Shown: piece by piece, positions 1 through 9,400 of the stretch
Layout of the letters: each line of letters begins with the position of its first letter
Numbering within the stretch: position 1 is the first letter of the stretch
DNA from: Serripes groenlandicus
Taxonomy: Eukaryota > Mollusca > Bivalvia > Cardiida > Cardiidae
Direction: 5' to 3'
DNA: 64,000 nucleotides
NCBI GenBank assembly: GCA_031761405.1
Contig: JASEVX010000010.1
Coordinates: forward strand, 12,477,918-12,541,917
Notes under the pieces: generated by a model
Seen by the model: the letters and a program-made list of their open reading frames with translations, nothing else
Databases searched by the model: none
What the model was told of the DNA's origin: nothing
Program-made: the position numbers and the translations under genes

Positions 1-429
1 GAAATCAATAAATATCTCATTCGTGTTAATTTCTTATCACTTTTTTAATGAACTCGTTAACTAAGCTGAATATAACGCTCGCCGAAGCTCACGCCTAATC
101 ATCTTAGTAAACTCGAGCTTCGCTGCAGTAACGAACCCTCGCATAGAGCTGATTTGTCTGTTACGGTACGTCTCAGATTGGTCTATACGTCAGCCAATCA
201 AAGTGTCACCTACAACATCGTTAGATATCAATAGAGGAAATACTTTAAACAGATTTTGCCATAGTTTTGACTTAACAATTTCAAAGTTGTATGCTGCAGA
301 TTTGTTATATATATGGGTAGAGATTATAGTAGTGTATTGTGGAGTACTATTGGTCCATATAGCTGAATCGGAACTGTTAAACCTCGCGGGCTGTTTTAAT
401 AAGTAATGTTTCAATTCTAGACAACTTAC
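1..429. other. unannotated sequence downstream of exon 430-523
   Basis: This is probably intron of the minus-strand metalloproteinase gene. Its donor GTAAGT lies at 429-424. The minus frame stays open from the exon well into the intron, but that stretch does not resemble the family. I see no further exon with a convincing acceptor here. Confidence 0.4.
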
Positions 430-523
430 GCCGTTTAAAACGTGAGAATAAAACTGTCGTAACGTAAACACTGCGTTTTGTTCCTTAGTTTGACCGTCCG
501 TCTCCGTTGCTCTATCAAAGTAC
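430..523 (-). CDS. M12B metalloproteinase (ADAM/ADAMTS-like), catalytic-domain exon, partial gene
   Basis: This is the most downstream exon visible of a minus-strand gene that begins at 18644. The acceptor is a clean tttcattgcag ending at 524 and the donor is GTAAGT at 429-424. The 94-bp exon starts with one base of a split codon, which fits the two bases left over by exon 1628-1710, and it ends in phase 0. The product reads YFDRATETDGQTKEQ, then LRQFYSHVLNG. The pattern of a hydrophilic stretch followed by 'LRxYxxHVLNGV' is what follows the first strand of the catalytic domain in invertebrate secreted reprolysins. The zinc site (HExxHxxGxxH) must lie beyond position 1, so activity cannot be judged. 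Recognition is by motif memory, supported by exon phases. Confidence 0.6.
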
Positions 524-529
524 CTGCAA

Positions 530-964
530 TGAAACAAAACACAAGTTATATAACGTCACAACATTAACATCAGGTCCTGGATAAAATCAACAGACTACCT
601 AAACAGAAGTTATGTATCTGATTTCAGTTTGCTTGTTTGTTTGTTGTTTTACGCCGCTTTTCTGGGTAATTATTTTGTATGACCCGGTCGAGTATCGAGC
701 CCGCAGCCTCCCAAAGCTCCCGCACTGTTTATTCATTTTGACTTTTAGAACAATCCTAGCTCTCGGTGTTTCTATCTATAAAATCAACATTTGAATCCAT
801 ACTAGATATACACTGATCACCTATAACTTGCGATAGCTTTCCGTCAACTGGTGTAGATTGTGATAAGACGGAGCTTACAGGCAACAGGGTGAAGTGGTCA
901 CGTCAACCTACTCTGTTAAGAACTGCCAGCTTGTAGCTCACATAGCTGACTTTGCTCTCGACTC
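530..964. other. intron sequence, nothing recognised
   Basis: AT-rich sequence between the catalytic exon and a minisatellite. No repeat family, RNA or convincing ORF was recognised. Confidence 0.4.
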
Positions 965-1395
965 AAACCAAGAACCTAATCCTGGTCTCCTGCTCTCAAC
1001 GCTAACACTCGCACGTCTTGACCATGCACCTCATCCTGGTTCCCTGCTCTCGGCGCTAACACTCTAACGTCTGTTCCATGAACCTAATCCTGGTCTCCTG
1101 CTCTCGACGCTAACGCTCGAACGTCTCTACCATGAACCTAATCCTGGTCTCCTGCTCTCAACGCTAACACTCGCAGGTCTCGACCATGAACCTAATCCTG
1201 GTCTCCTGCTCTCGACGCTAACGCTCGAACGTGTCTACCATGAACCTAATCCTGGTCTCCTGCTCTCGACGCTAACGCTCGAACGTGTCTACCATGAACC
1301 TAATCCTGGTCTCCTGCTCTCAATGCTAACACTCGAACGTCTCTACCATGAACATAATCCTGGTCTCCTGCTCTCAACGCTAACGCTCGAACGTC
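965..1395. repeat. 54-bp minisatellite, about 8 copies
   Basis: Head-to-tail copies contain aacctaatcctggtctcctg followed by ctctcgacgctaacgctcg. The period is 54 bp, with a few substitutions per unit. It lies in the intron between exons 1628-1710 and 430-523 of the metalloproteinase gene. Confidence 0.85.
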
Positions 1396-1428
1396 TGATC
1401 AGTCTGCGCCTACACCTGATTTGGACTC

Positions 1429-1580
1429 CTAATGTAGACGGGCAGACTTTGTCTATGTATCACAGGAACTCGGACACGGCTCTAATGTAGACGGGCAGAC
1501 TTTGTATATGTATCACAGGAACTCGGACACGGCTCTAATGTAGACGGGCAGACTTTGTCTATGTACCACTATAACTGGGT
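1429..1580. repeat. 53-bp minisatellite, about 3 copies
   Basis: The motif aatgtagacgggcagacttt begins at 1431, 1484 and 1537, an exact 53-bp step. It is unrelated in sequence to the 54-bp array just before it. Confidence 0.85.
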
Positions 1581-1627
1581 GGCTTAACTCCGTGAAGGAA
1601 CAGGTGCATGTTATATTATCATCTTAC

Positions 1628-1710
1628 CTTTTGTACAGGGGCGGGTCTATCACCATGGCAACTTCTAACGCGTACTTCTTCGGTGTCTGTCGTTTTTGAC
1701 GATTTAGTCG
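1628..1710 (-). CDS. M12B metalloproteinase exon: prodomain cleavage site and start of catalytic domain
   Basis: Read on the minus strand, an acceptor atttcag ends at 1711 and the donor GTAAGA starts at 1627. The exon codes RLNRQKRQTPKKYALEVAMV, then IDPPLYK. The stretch 'KKYALEVAMVIDPPLYK' matches the opening strand of reprolysin catalytic domains (K-Y-x-[VL]-E-[LV]-x-x-V-[VI]-D-x-x-x-Y-K). The preceding RQKR is a plausible furin-type cleavage site removing the prodomain. The exon ends two bases into a codon and joins exon 430-523 in frame (K-R-Y-F-D). A second usable acceptor (gacgacag) would start it at 1686 in the same frame but without RQKR. Exon 5653-5806 ends in phase 1 whereas this one opens in phase 0, so at least one more exon, not located, should lie between 1711 and 5652. 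Confidence 0.65.
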
Positions 1711-1778
1711 CTGAAATATTAGGAAATATTATCTATGAGTCCCATCATGCATATGACGCGTCTAGCAGTTTGGAGGTC

Positions 1779-1997
1779 TTAAACCATTTTTCCACTTGTA
1801 GACGCATATGCAGCAGACGACTTGTGAAAACAAAGTGGCAAAAGAAGGAATTGCTGATAACGAGCAATTTTTCCTTTTGTCACAATGTTTTTAACTCTAT
1901 TCAAAATATACTTTTGCTTATAGAATGTTCTTTTTTCTTGCCTAGATGTTTTCAAACTCGTCTGCTTGCAGATTGTTTGTATGTGAGAAAGGGTTAA
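1779..1997. mobile_element. foldback MITE, family F1
   Basis: A palindromic element. The left end is ttaaaccatttttccac with 'gcagcagacgacttgtgaaaac', the centre is a 'gaattgctgataacgagcaatttttcc' type hairpin, and the right end is 'cgtctgcttgcagattg' followed by 'gagaaagggttaa'. The family recurs at least fifteen times in the window, always with (t)taaccctttcc / ggaaagggtta ends. No protein is encoded, so it is a non-autonomous element. Confidence 0.75.
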
Positions 1998-2269
1998 TAC
2001 ATCTGCGTATAGATAATACATGGGTGAGTCAGAATCAATACCTGTCCGTCTATGTGTAATATAGTCCTACATTCAGCTCATGACAGAACTCATTAAATTA
2101 CTTGATTTTATCTTTCTACAGTATTTCCTCATAACTACGGCAGCTCTAAATGGACACACACGAATATTTTTTTATCTCGACTTAGTATCTCGTACGCGAC
2201 TAGATAAGTATCTCGTGCGCACGTAATATAGTGTCCCTGGTTTAACAATCAAGTTATTTCCTTCTCTTG

Positions 2270-2633
2270 TATTAATGCTTTTGTCGGTTCTGCATCAAGG
2301 ACTTTTGAAAACCTTGTTGCAAAGGAGAAATTGCTCACTTGTTCTCCTTTTGCCACAATATTTTCTATTTTATAGATTTTTTATAAAAAAAATTCTTAAC
2401 AAAAAAACAGCTGCTTCAACAATATATAATTTTACAAACTAAAAGTTTATATTTTAAAGTTCATAATTTTGTATGGTTGTTAAAATAGTAAGAAATGTAC
2501 TCTTTACCTTGAAGAAGCAATTTATCTTTTTGCAACAATTTCAAATTTACAATCATTGTTCTTTCATTTACAAAAAATACTTATTATCGTAGACTAAATG
2601 TTTTCATAATCGTCTAAGTCGGAAAGGGTTAAT
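2270..2633. mobile_element. foldback MITE, family F1, diverged long copy
   Basis: The left arm contains aaggagaaattgctcacttg and ctccttttgccacaat. The right end is tcggaaagggttaatt. The middle is A/T-rich and expanded relative to the other copies. Confidence 0.55.
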
Positions 2634-2921
2634 TAGGAATACGTATGTGATTCATATTGAAAATTTAAGGTAAACAGTAGTCAAATCATCTAAAAGCTTG
2701 ACACAATTTTGACTATTTTCAAGTTGGCATAGTATGAAATCGAATACGCCAATAACCCTGTTTACAAATAATCGATATATACAGATTATAGAACCGTTAC
2801 CAAAGGGCTATAACTCAATTATCGATTTTAGACTTAATCGCGGGCCTGGAAAAGGGACGCAATACCTGCAAATCTTCAGAAATAGTGCCAGTGTCGTTTG
2901 AGGGAAAAGGATAACAAAACC

Positions 2922-3138
2922 CATAACCCGTTTCTACATACAGAAGCTTTCTGATGCCTCTGAAACAGACGAGTTTTGAAATAATTGGTCTAAAAGGAGA
3001 AATTCCTCACAATGGCATCAACTTTATTCAATAAACGTTATTTCATTTATAAAAAGTTTCAATATTTTTTATTATGCAATTTTTGATGTTTTCAAATTCG
3101 TCTGCTGAAGATTTATTGGACGTGGGAAAGGGTTAAAA
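2922..3138. mobile_element. foldback MITE, family F1
   Basis: It starts at aacccgtttctacatac and carries ctctgaaacagacgagtttt. The right arm is 'ttcaaattcgtctgctgaag', ending in gtgggaaagggttaaa. A partial relative follows at 3205-3315 (gaagcagacgactttgaaaa ... caggtgggaatggg). Confidence 0.6.
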
Positions 3139-3692
3139 TGTATTGTTGATGATCTGAAAGTTGTAATTTATCAGTTCCAAACAGTGTTTTACACCTACAA
3201 CACAACTGAAGCAGACGACTTTGAAAACGTTGGACCATTCTTCTTTAGCTTCAATGTTTTCAGAGGTCGCCTGCTACAAATGCGTCACAATGCAGCTGCA
3301 GGTGGGAATGGGTGAATACAATATACCTACATAATTATGTTTGTTGATTAAAATTGCCAGTAAGATAAAATAATATTGTAATATGCTTTAGGACTTTTGC
3401 TGTAAAATATTTGAACAATGAAGACTTTAGGCATTTTGTTAGAGGGCAATCTTATATATGTTATTAAAGTCTTTAATCGGCATAGACGACCTTGACGCCT
3501 CCAAAGCAGCCAACTGATCCAAAAGTTTACACAATACTGTATTAAAATAGCACTTATATTTTTTCAGTTGTAATATTTTATTTTAGATCTACAGAACAAC
3601 TTAAAGTAAGGCGATAATACAGAGTTGACACAATTGTGGGTCACGCAATCATTTCTACCGCCACGTTAGATAAGATGGAAATGCATATCATT

Positions 3693-3850
3693 GATGAATT
3701 GTGGTTTAACGCCGTTTTCAATAATCTTTCAGTTATATCACGGCGACAAGTTCACCTATTCACGCGTTTCCTGGCTCTCTCACACCAATACTCCACTCAA
3801 CAGTCTTTCCATACAACTGGCTGCCTTTCCACAGGACATATATATGAAAA
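3693..3850 (-). mobile_element. tRNA-derived SINE, 3' part only
   Basis: The complement of the conserved mollusc SINE 3' domain is present: ggtttaacgccgttttcaat, tatatcacggcgacaagttc and the 'aactggctgcctttccaca' segment. The tRNA-like head is missing, so this is a 5'-truncated copy lying in the metalloproteinase intron. Confidence 0.75.
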
Positions 3851-4266
3851 AAGACAAAACCGCAAGTCGTGCAAAAATCCATTTACCTGGCGGACGCGAA
3901 TAATCCTTTCAAATAGATGTTTTTGATAAGGGTTGGGGCTGGGTAAACAACATTTTGGAAAACTACTAAATTAACTGTGTTGTAATATTTAGATGCAAAT
4001 CAACATCATATATAGTACAGGACATGTAATAAACATTTCCCCACATTCAATACATTTATGTACAGCTATCAACTCTGAATTCATCTAAGGCTAAACTATC
4101 GCAAATCTTTATAACCGAATGTATGATTATCAACCATTTATCTATTACTATTAGAGGTGAAAATATCTGCGCAAATGAACAAAAACTCATGAGTCATAAT
4201 GCATTTTATAGTTTAAAACGTCTTCTGCAGATGCCTTAAAAGGCGTTTGAATATTGAGAAAACGCT

Positions 4267-4491
4267 TAACCCTTTCCCTCATACGACAATTCTGCAGCAG
4301 ACGACTTTGAACATGTTTTGTTAAAACATGGAAAATCTCTATAATTGAATGGATAACCTATGACTAAAAGTGAAAAACATTGTGGCAAAAGGAGAAATTG
4401 CTCGTTTTGAGCAATTTCTTCTTTTGTCACTATGTTTTCAAAAAGCCGTCTGCTGCAGAGGCGTCAGAAAGCGTCTATATGAGGGTAAGGG
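4267..4491. mobile_element. foldback MITE, family F1, near full length
   Basis: The ends aaccctttccctcatacgac and tatgagggtaagggt flank inverted 'gcagcagacgactttgaa' / 'aaaaagccgtctgctgcaga' arms. The central hairpin is gaaattgctcg/gagcaatttcttc. This is one of the clearest copies for defining the family. Confidence 0.8.
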
Positions 4492-4788
4492 TGAAATAGG
4501 TAATAGGAACAGGAAATGTTCGTACCTGTTTCAACAGATCTAATAATTCAATTTCTCTTTCTACAACGTCACCGTGAAGATTTTTTCTCGTCTGCTTTTT
4601 ATGTGATTCTGAAAATGATATATACATTACACGTAGTTAGAAATATAAAATACTCGAAGTGTACAAGATTGATTTATTAACTAAGTGTTAAATGTTTGTT
4701 GTTCTTAACATATTTCCCATTTATAGATATGTTCTGACGCCTCTGCTGTAGACGGGTATTTTGTCCCAAGATCAATTTAGATCCCCAT

Positions 4789-5001
4789 TTAACTGTTTCA
4801 GCGCCGAATTGTTTAAAGTAGACTCTTCCATGTTCGAGCTGGGACGACTCTATTTTCATTTTATAGGATTTTTGGAATATTTTTATAACTCACAGCCAAA
4901 CAATGCAGATTTCAGGTGAGACAGCTGGTTACGAGCTGTCTCACCTGAATCTGTAGTGTTTGCAAAAAGCTCAATATTGCCTTTGGCGCTGAAAGAGTTA
5001 A
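4789..5001. mobile_element. MITE, family F3 (ttaactntttcagcgcc ends)
   Basis: The terminal inverted repeats are ttaactgtttcagcgccgaa and ttggcgctgaaagagttaa. Internally there is a strong hairpin, caggtgagacagctggttac / gagctgtctcacctg. A second copy in the opposite orientation occupies 28829-29042. No coding capacity. Confidence 0.75.
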
Positions 5002-5003
5002 CA

Positions 5004-5185
5004 ATTCTAATTGATTGATTGATTGATTGATTGGGGTTTAACGCCGTTTTTAACAATTTCTCAGTTATATCACGGCGGCCAGTTCACCTACTCATGCATT
5101 TCCTGGTTTTCTCACACCAGTACTCCACACAACAATCTTCCCAAGCAACTGGCTGCTTTTCCACATCGACATTAGCCCATTGGTG
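5004..5185 (-). mobile_element. tRNA-derived SINE, 3' part with (caat)n tail
   Basis: The tail on the minus strand is (caat)n, seen as ttgattgattgattgattgg on plus at about 5013-5036. It is followed by the complement of the 3' domain (ggtttaacgccgttttta, atatcacggcggccagttca, cattagcccattggtggaag). The tRNA head is absent. It sits a few bases from the end of the F3 MITE. Confidence 0.8.
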
Positions 5186-5348
5186 GAAGACGAATGTTAA
5201 CAATTATAAAGGAGGACATTGAACACGCTAGTGAGACACAGTGCACACAGCCGTTTACAGAAGATGCAATTATGTCTTTTTAACATTTCGGAGGACATTG
5301 AAGACTCCGATGATAATGTGCGAATGTTGTACACAATCGTAGTTTGAA

Positions 5349-5580
5349 TAACCCTATCCCACATATTTAGACGCTTTTGGATGCATCTGCAGCAGACGAA
5401 TTGTGAAAACGTTGTCCCAAAAAGAGAAATTAATCATAATGAGCAATTTGTTCGTTTGTCTCACAACATTTTCAAATCTATTCAATAATAACAATTTAAT
5501 ACAAAGTGTATTTTTCATATTTTTGCCTAGAATTATTCAAAGACGTTTTCTGCAGGTTTGTTGAATGAGGGAAAGGGTAA
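5349..5580. mobile_element. foldback MITE, family F1
   Basis: The left end is aaccctatcccacatattta with 'gcagcagacgaattgtgaaa'. The right end is gttttctgcaggtttg followed by atgagggaaagggtaa. It lies about 70 bp downstream of a coding exon, within the intron. Confidence 0.7.
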
Positions 5581-5652
5581 AACCCCTAAATTAAGTTCAT
5601 AACGGTTTAGTCAAAGAAAGGCTTCAACATACTTGTATTAACAAAAGTTTAC

Positions 5653-5806
5653 CTGGCAATGCTTTGTAGTCCTTGACCACGTGACCAAACTTCACGTTCT
5701 TCTTTACTGTCTTCTTCAAAAAATGGGGAACTCCAAAACTACGTCGGGAATGCCCGCTTGATGGTATGATGTCATAGTTTTCGCCGTTCAGCCAGAAGTT
5801 GCCGGT
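5653..5806 (-). CDS. M12B metalloproteinase, C-terminal prodomain exon
   Basis: On the minus strand the acceptor tgtattttacag ends at 5807 and the donor GTAAAC starts at 5652. The 154-bp exon opens in phase 0, matching the phase-0 end of exon 17048-17283, and leaves one base at its end. It encodes TGNFWLNGENYDIIPSSGHS, followed by RRSFGVPHFLKKTVKKN and VKDYKALP. 'TGxFxLxGxxYxIxP' is the usual late part of the M12B propeptide, which folds over and inhibits the zinc protease. The intron upstream of this exon is 11,241 bp and contains the 69-bp satellite. The assignment rests on motif recognition plus consistent splicing. Confidence 0.65.
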
Positions 5807-6360
5807 CTGTAAAATACATGTATTGACATTGCGAGTCGTTGGTTCATACTTTCCAATACAGAAATATTTACTTTTAAATAATACAAAAGTATAAATGAAA
5901 ACGCCATTTTGAAAAACAAAATAATCATATGGCACAATGCTAGTCATGCCATAAACAGGGGAAACAATGTACCACTGTTTAAGCCGTACTAATTATTGAC
6001 TAATTTGACTGTTATCTGCTCTTGTTATCATTTTGCTAATAAACGGAAATTACCGGACATTTACGTAATATTCGGTATGTATACATCGATAGTGATGCCT
6101 GAGGGCAGGGCAGTACAGAGATATTCGGAAATGAATATAAAAAACAAGATGGTGGATTTCAACGCCTTTGTGACAACTACCAACAATGGCAAAGCTGATG
6201 GCGACGACAACTAGCAGAACTTTAGAAAAAGGGGCGTATGTAACGTTCTTCAATCCTTATTGGACCGACAAGGCCTATGCTGTTGGTACCCACAATAATG
6301 ATTTTAATGAGTATTAATAGATCTTTTCACTCATCCTTATTTAGGCCTCTGGCTGAGGAT
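5807..6360. other. intron 2, left flank
   Basis: Unique-looking sequence between the exon and the SINE/satellite. A short plus-strand frame starting at about 6193 (MATTTSRTLEKG...) has no recognisable relative and no support. Nothing else was recognised. Confidence 0.4.
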
Positions 6361-6428
6361 GTTGACGCCTGGTGCTTAATGCCGCTTTCAACAAATAACT
6401 TTCCCTTATATCACGGCGTTGTCTGGGT
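6361..6428 (-). mobile_element. SINE 3'-domain fragment at the satellite boundary
   Basis: The segment gcttaatgccgctttcaaca ... ttatatcacggcgttg ... tctgggtcattaacc is the complement of the conserved SINE 3' domain. It runs straight into the first satellite unit without a break, so the satellite's left edge is still attached to the SINE it seems to come from. Confidence 0.65.
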
Positions 6429-9400
6429 CATTAACCAGATCTACTGGCTCAGTTGTCCTACCTCCATCAGGTCGGTCGTTATACTAACACCACACTGAAT
6501 AACCAGATCTACTGGCTCAGTTGTCCTACCTCCAGCAGGTCAGTCATAGTGCTAATACCACACTGAATTAACCATATCTACTGGCTCAGATGTCCTACCT
6601 CCAGCAAGTCAGTCGTAGTGCTAATACCACACTGAATTAACCAGATCTACTGGCTCAGTTATCCTACCACCAGCAAGTCAGTCATAGTGCTAACACCACA
6701 CTGAATTAACCAGATATACTGGCTCAGTTGTCCTACCTCCAGCAAGTCAGTCGAAGTGCTAACACCACACTGAATTAACCAGATCTACTGGCTCAGTTGT
6801 CCTGCCACCAGCAAGTCAGTCGAAGTGCTAATACCACACTGAATTAACCAGATCTACTGGCTCAGTTGTCTTACCTCCAGCAAGTCAGTCATAGTGCTAA
6901 TACCACACTGAATTAACCAGATCTACTGGCTCAGTTGTCCTACCTCCAGCAAGTCAGTCGTAGTGCTAATACCACACTGAATTAACCAGATCTACTGGCT
7001 CAGTTGTCCTACCTACAGCAAGTCAGTCGAAGTGCTAACACCACACTGAATAAACCAGATCTACTGGCTCAGTTGTCCTACCTCCAGCAAGTCAGTCGTA
7101 GTGCTAATACCACACTGAATTAACCAGATATACTGGCTCAGTTGTCCTACCTCCAGCAAGTCAGTCGAAGTGCTAACACCACACTGAATTAACCAGATCA
7201 ACTGGCTCAGTTGTGCTACCTCCAGCAAGTCAGTCGAAGTGCTAATACCACACTGAATTAACCAGATCTACTGGCTCAGTTGTCCTACCTCCAGCAAGTC
7301 AGTCGTAGTGCTAATACCACACTGAATTAACCAGATCTACTGGCTCAGTTGTCCTACCTCCAGCAAGTCAGTCGAAGTGCCAACACCACACTGAATTAAC
7401 CAGATCTACTGACTCAGTTGTCCTACCTCCAGCAAGTCAGTCGAAGTGCTAACACCACACTGAATTAACCAGATCTACTGGCTCAGTTGTCCTACCTCCA
7501 GCAAGTCAGTCGAAGTGCTAATACCACACTGAATTAACCAGATCTACTGACTCAGTTGTCTTACCTCCAGAAAGTCAGTCGTAGTGTTAACACCACACTG
7601 AATTAACCAGATCTACTGGCTCAGTTGTCCTACCTCCAGCAAGTCAGTCGTAGTGCTAATACCACACTGTATTAACCAGATATACTGGCTCAGTTGTCCT
7701 ACCTCCAGCAAGTCAGTCGTAGTGCTAACACCACACTGAATTAACCAGATCTACTGGCTCAGTTGTCCTACCTCCAGCAAGTCAGTCATAGTGCTAACAC
7801 CACACTGAATTAACCAGATCTACTGGCTCAGTTGTCCTACCACCAGCAAGTCAGTCGAAGTGCTAATACCACACTGAATTAACCAGATCTACTGGCTCAG
7901 TTGTCCTACCTCCAGCAAGTCAGTCGAAGTGCTAATACCACACTGAATTAACCAGATCTACTGGCTCAGTTGTCCTACCTCCAGCAAGTCAGTCGAAGTA
8001 CTAACACCACACTGAATTAACCAGATCTACTAGCTCAGTTGTCCTACCTCCAGCAGGTCAGTCATAGTGCTAACACCACACTGAATTAACCAGATCTACT
8101 GGCTCAGTTGTCCTACATCCAGCAGGTCAGTCATAGTGCTAACACCACACTGAATTAACCAGATCTACTGGCTCAGTTGTCCTACCCCCAGCAGGTCAGT
8201 CATAGTGCTAACACCACACTGAATTAACCAGATCTACTGGCTCAGTTGTCCTACCTCCATCAAGTCAGTCATAGTGCTAACACCACACTGAATTAACCAG
8301 ATCTACTGGCTCAGTTGTCCTACCTCCAGCAGTTCAGTCATAGTGCTAACACCACACTGAATTAACCAGATCTACTGGCTCAGTTGTCCTTCCTCCAGAA
8401 AGTCAGTCATAGTGCTAACACCACACTGAATTAACCAGATCTACTGGCTCAGTTGTCCTACCTCCAGCAGGTCAGTCATAGTGCTAACACCACACTGAAT
8501 TAACCAGATCTACTGGCTCAGTTGTCCTACCTCCAGCAGGTCAGTCATAGTGCTAACACCACACTGAATTAACCAGATCTACTGGCTCAGTTGTCCTACC
8601 TCCAGCAGGTCAGTCATAGTGCTAACACCACACTGAATTAACCAGATCTACTGGCTCAGTTGTCCTACCTCCAGCAGGTCAGTCATAGTGCTAACACCAC
8701 ACAGAATTAACCAGATCTATTGGCTCAGTTGTCCTACCTCCAGCAGGTCAGTCGTAGTGCTAACACCACACTGAATTAACCAGATCTACTGGCTCAGTTG
8801 TCCTACCTCCAGCAAGTCAGTCGAAGTGCTAATACCACACTGAATTAACCAGATCTACTGGCTCAGTTGTCCTACCTCCAGCAAGTCAGTCGAAGTGCTT
8901 ATACCACACTGAATTAACCAGATCTACTGGCTCAGTTGTCCTACCTCCAGCAAGTCAGTCGTAGTGCCACTGAATTAACTAGATCTACTAGCTCAGTTGT
9001 CCTGCCACCACCAAGTCAGTCGTAATGCCACTGAATTAACTAGATCTACTGGCTCAGTTGTCCTACCTCCAGCAAGTCAGTCGAAGTGCTAACACCACAC
9101 TGAATTAACCAGATCTACTGGCTCAGTTGTCCTGCCACCAGCAAGTCAGTCGAAGTGCTAACACCACACTGACTGAATTAACCAGATCTAGGCTCAGTTG
9201 TCCTACCTCCAGCAAGTCAGTCGAAGTGCTAACACCACACTGAATTAACCAGATCTACTGGCTCAGTTTTCCTGCCACCAGCAGGTCAGTCGTAGTGCTA
9301 ATACCACTCTAAATTAACCAGATCTACTGGCTCAGTTGTCCTGCCACCAGCAAGTCAGTCGTAGTGCTAATACCACACTGAATTAACCAGATCTACTGGC

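Noticed and set aside
6050..6253. Minus-strand ORF with a hydrophobic start resembling a signal peptide
   Set aside because: The frame lacks an ATG before the hydrophobic part and has no splice support; lies in an intron of the same strand.
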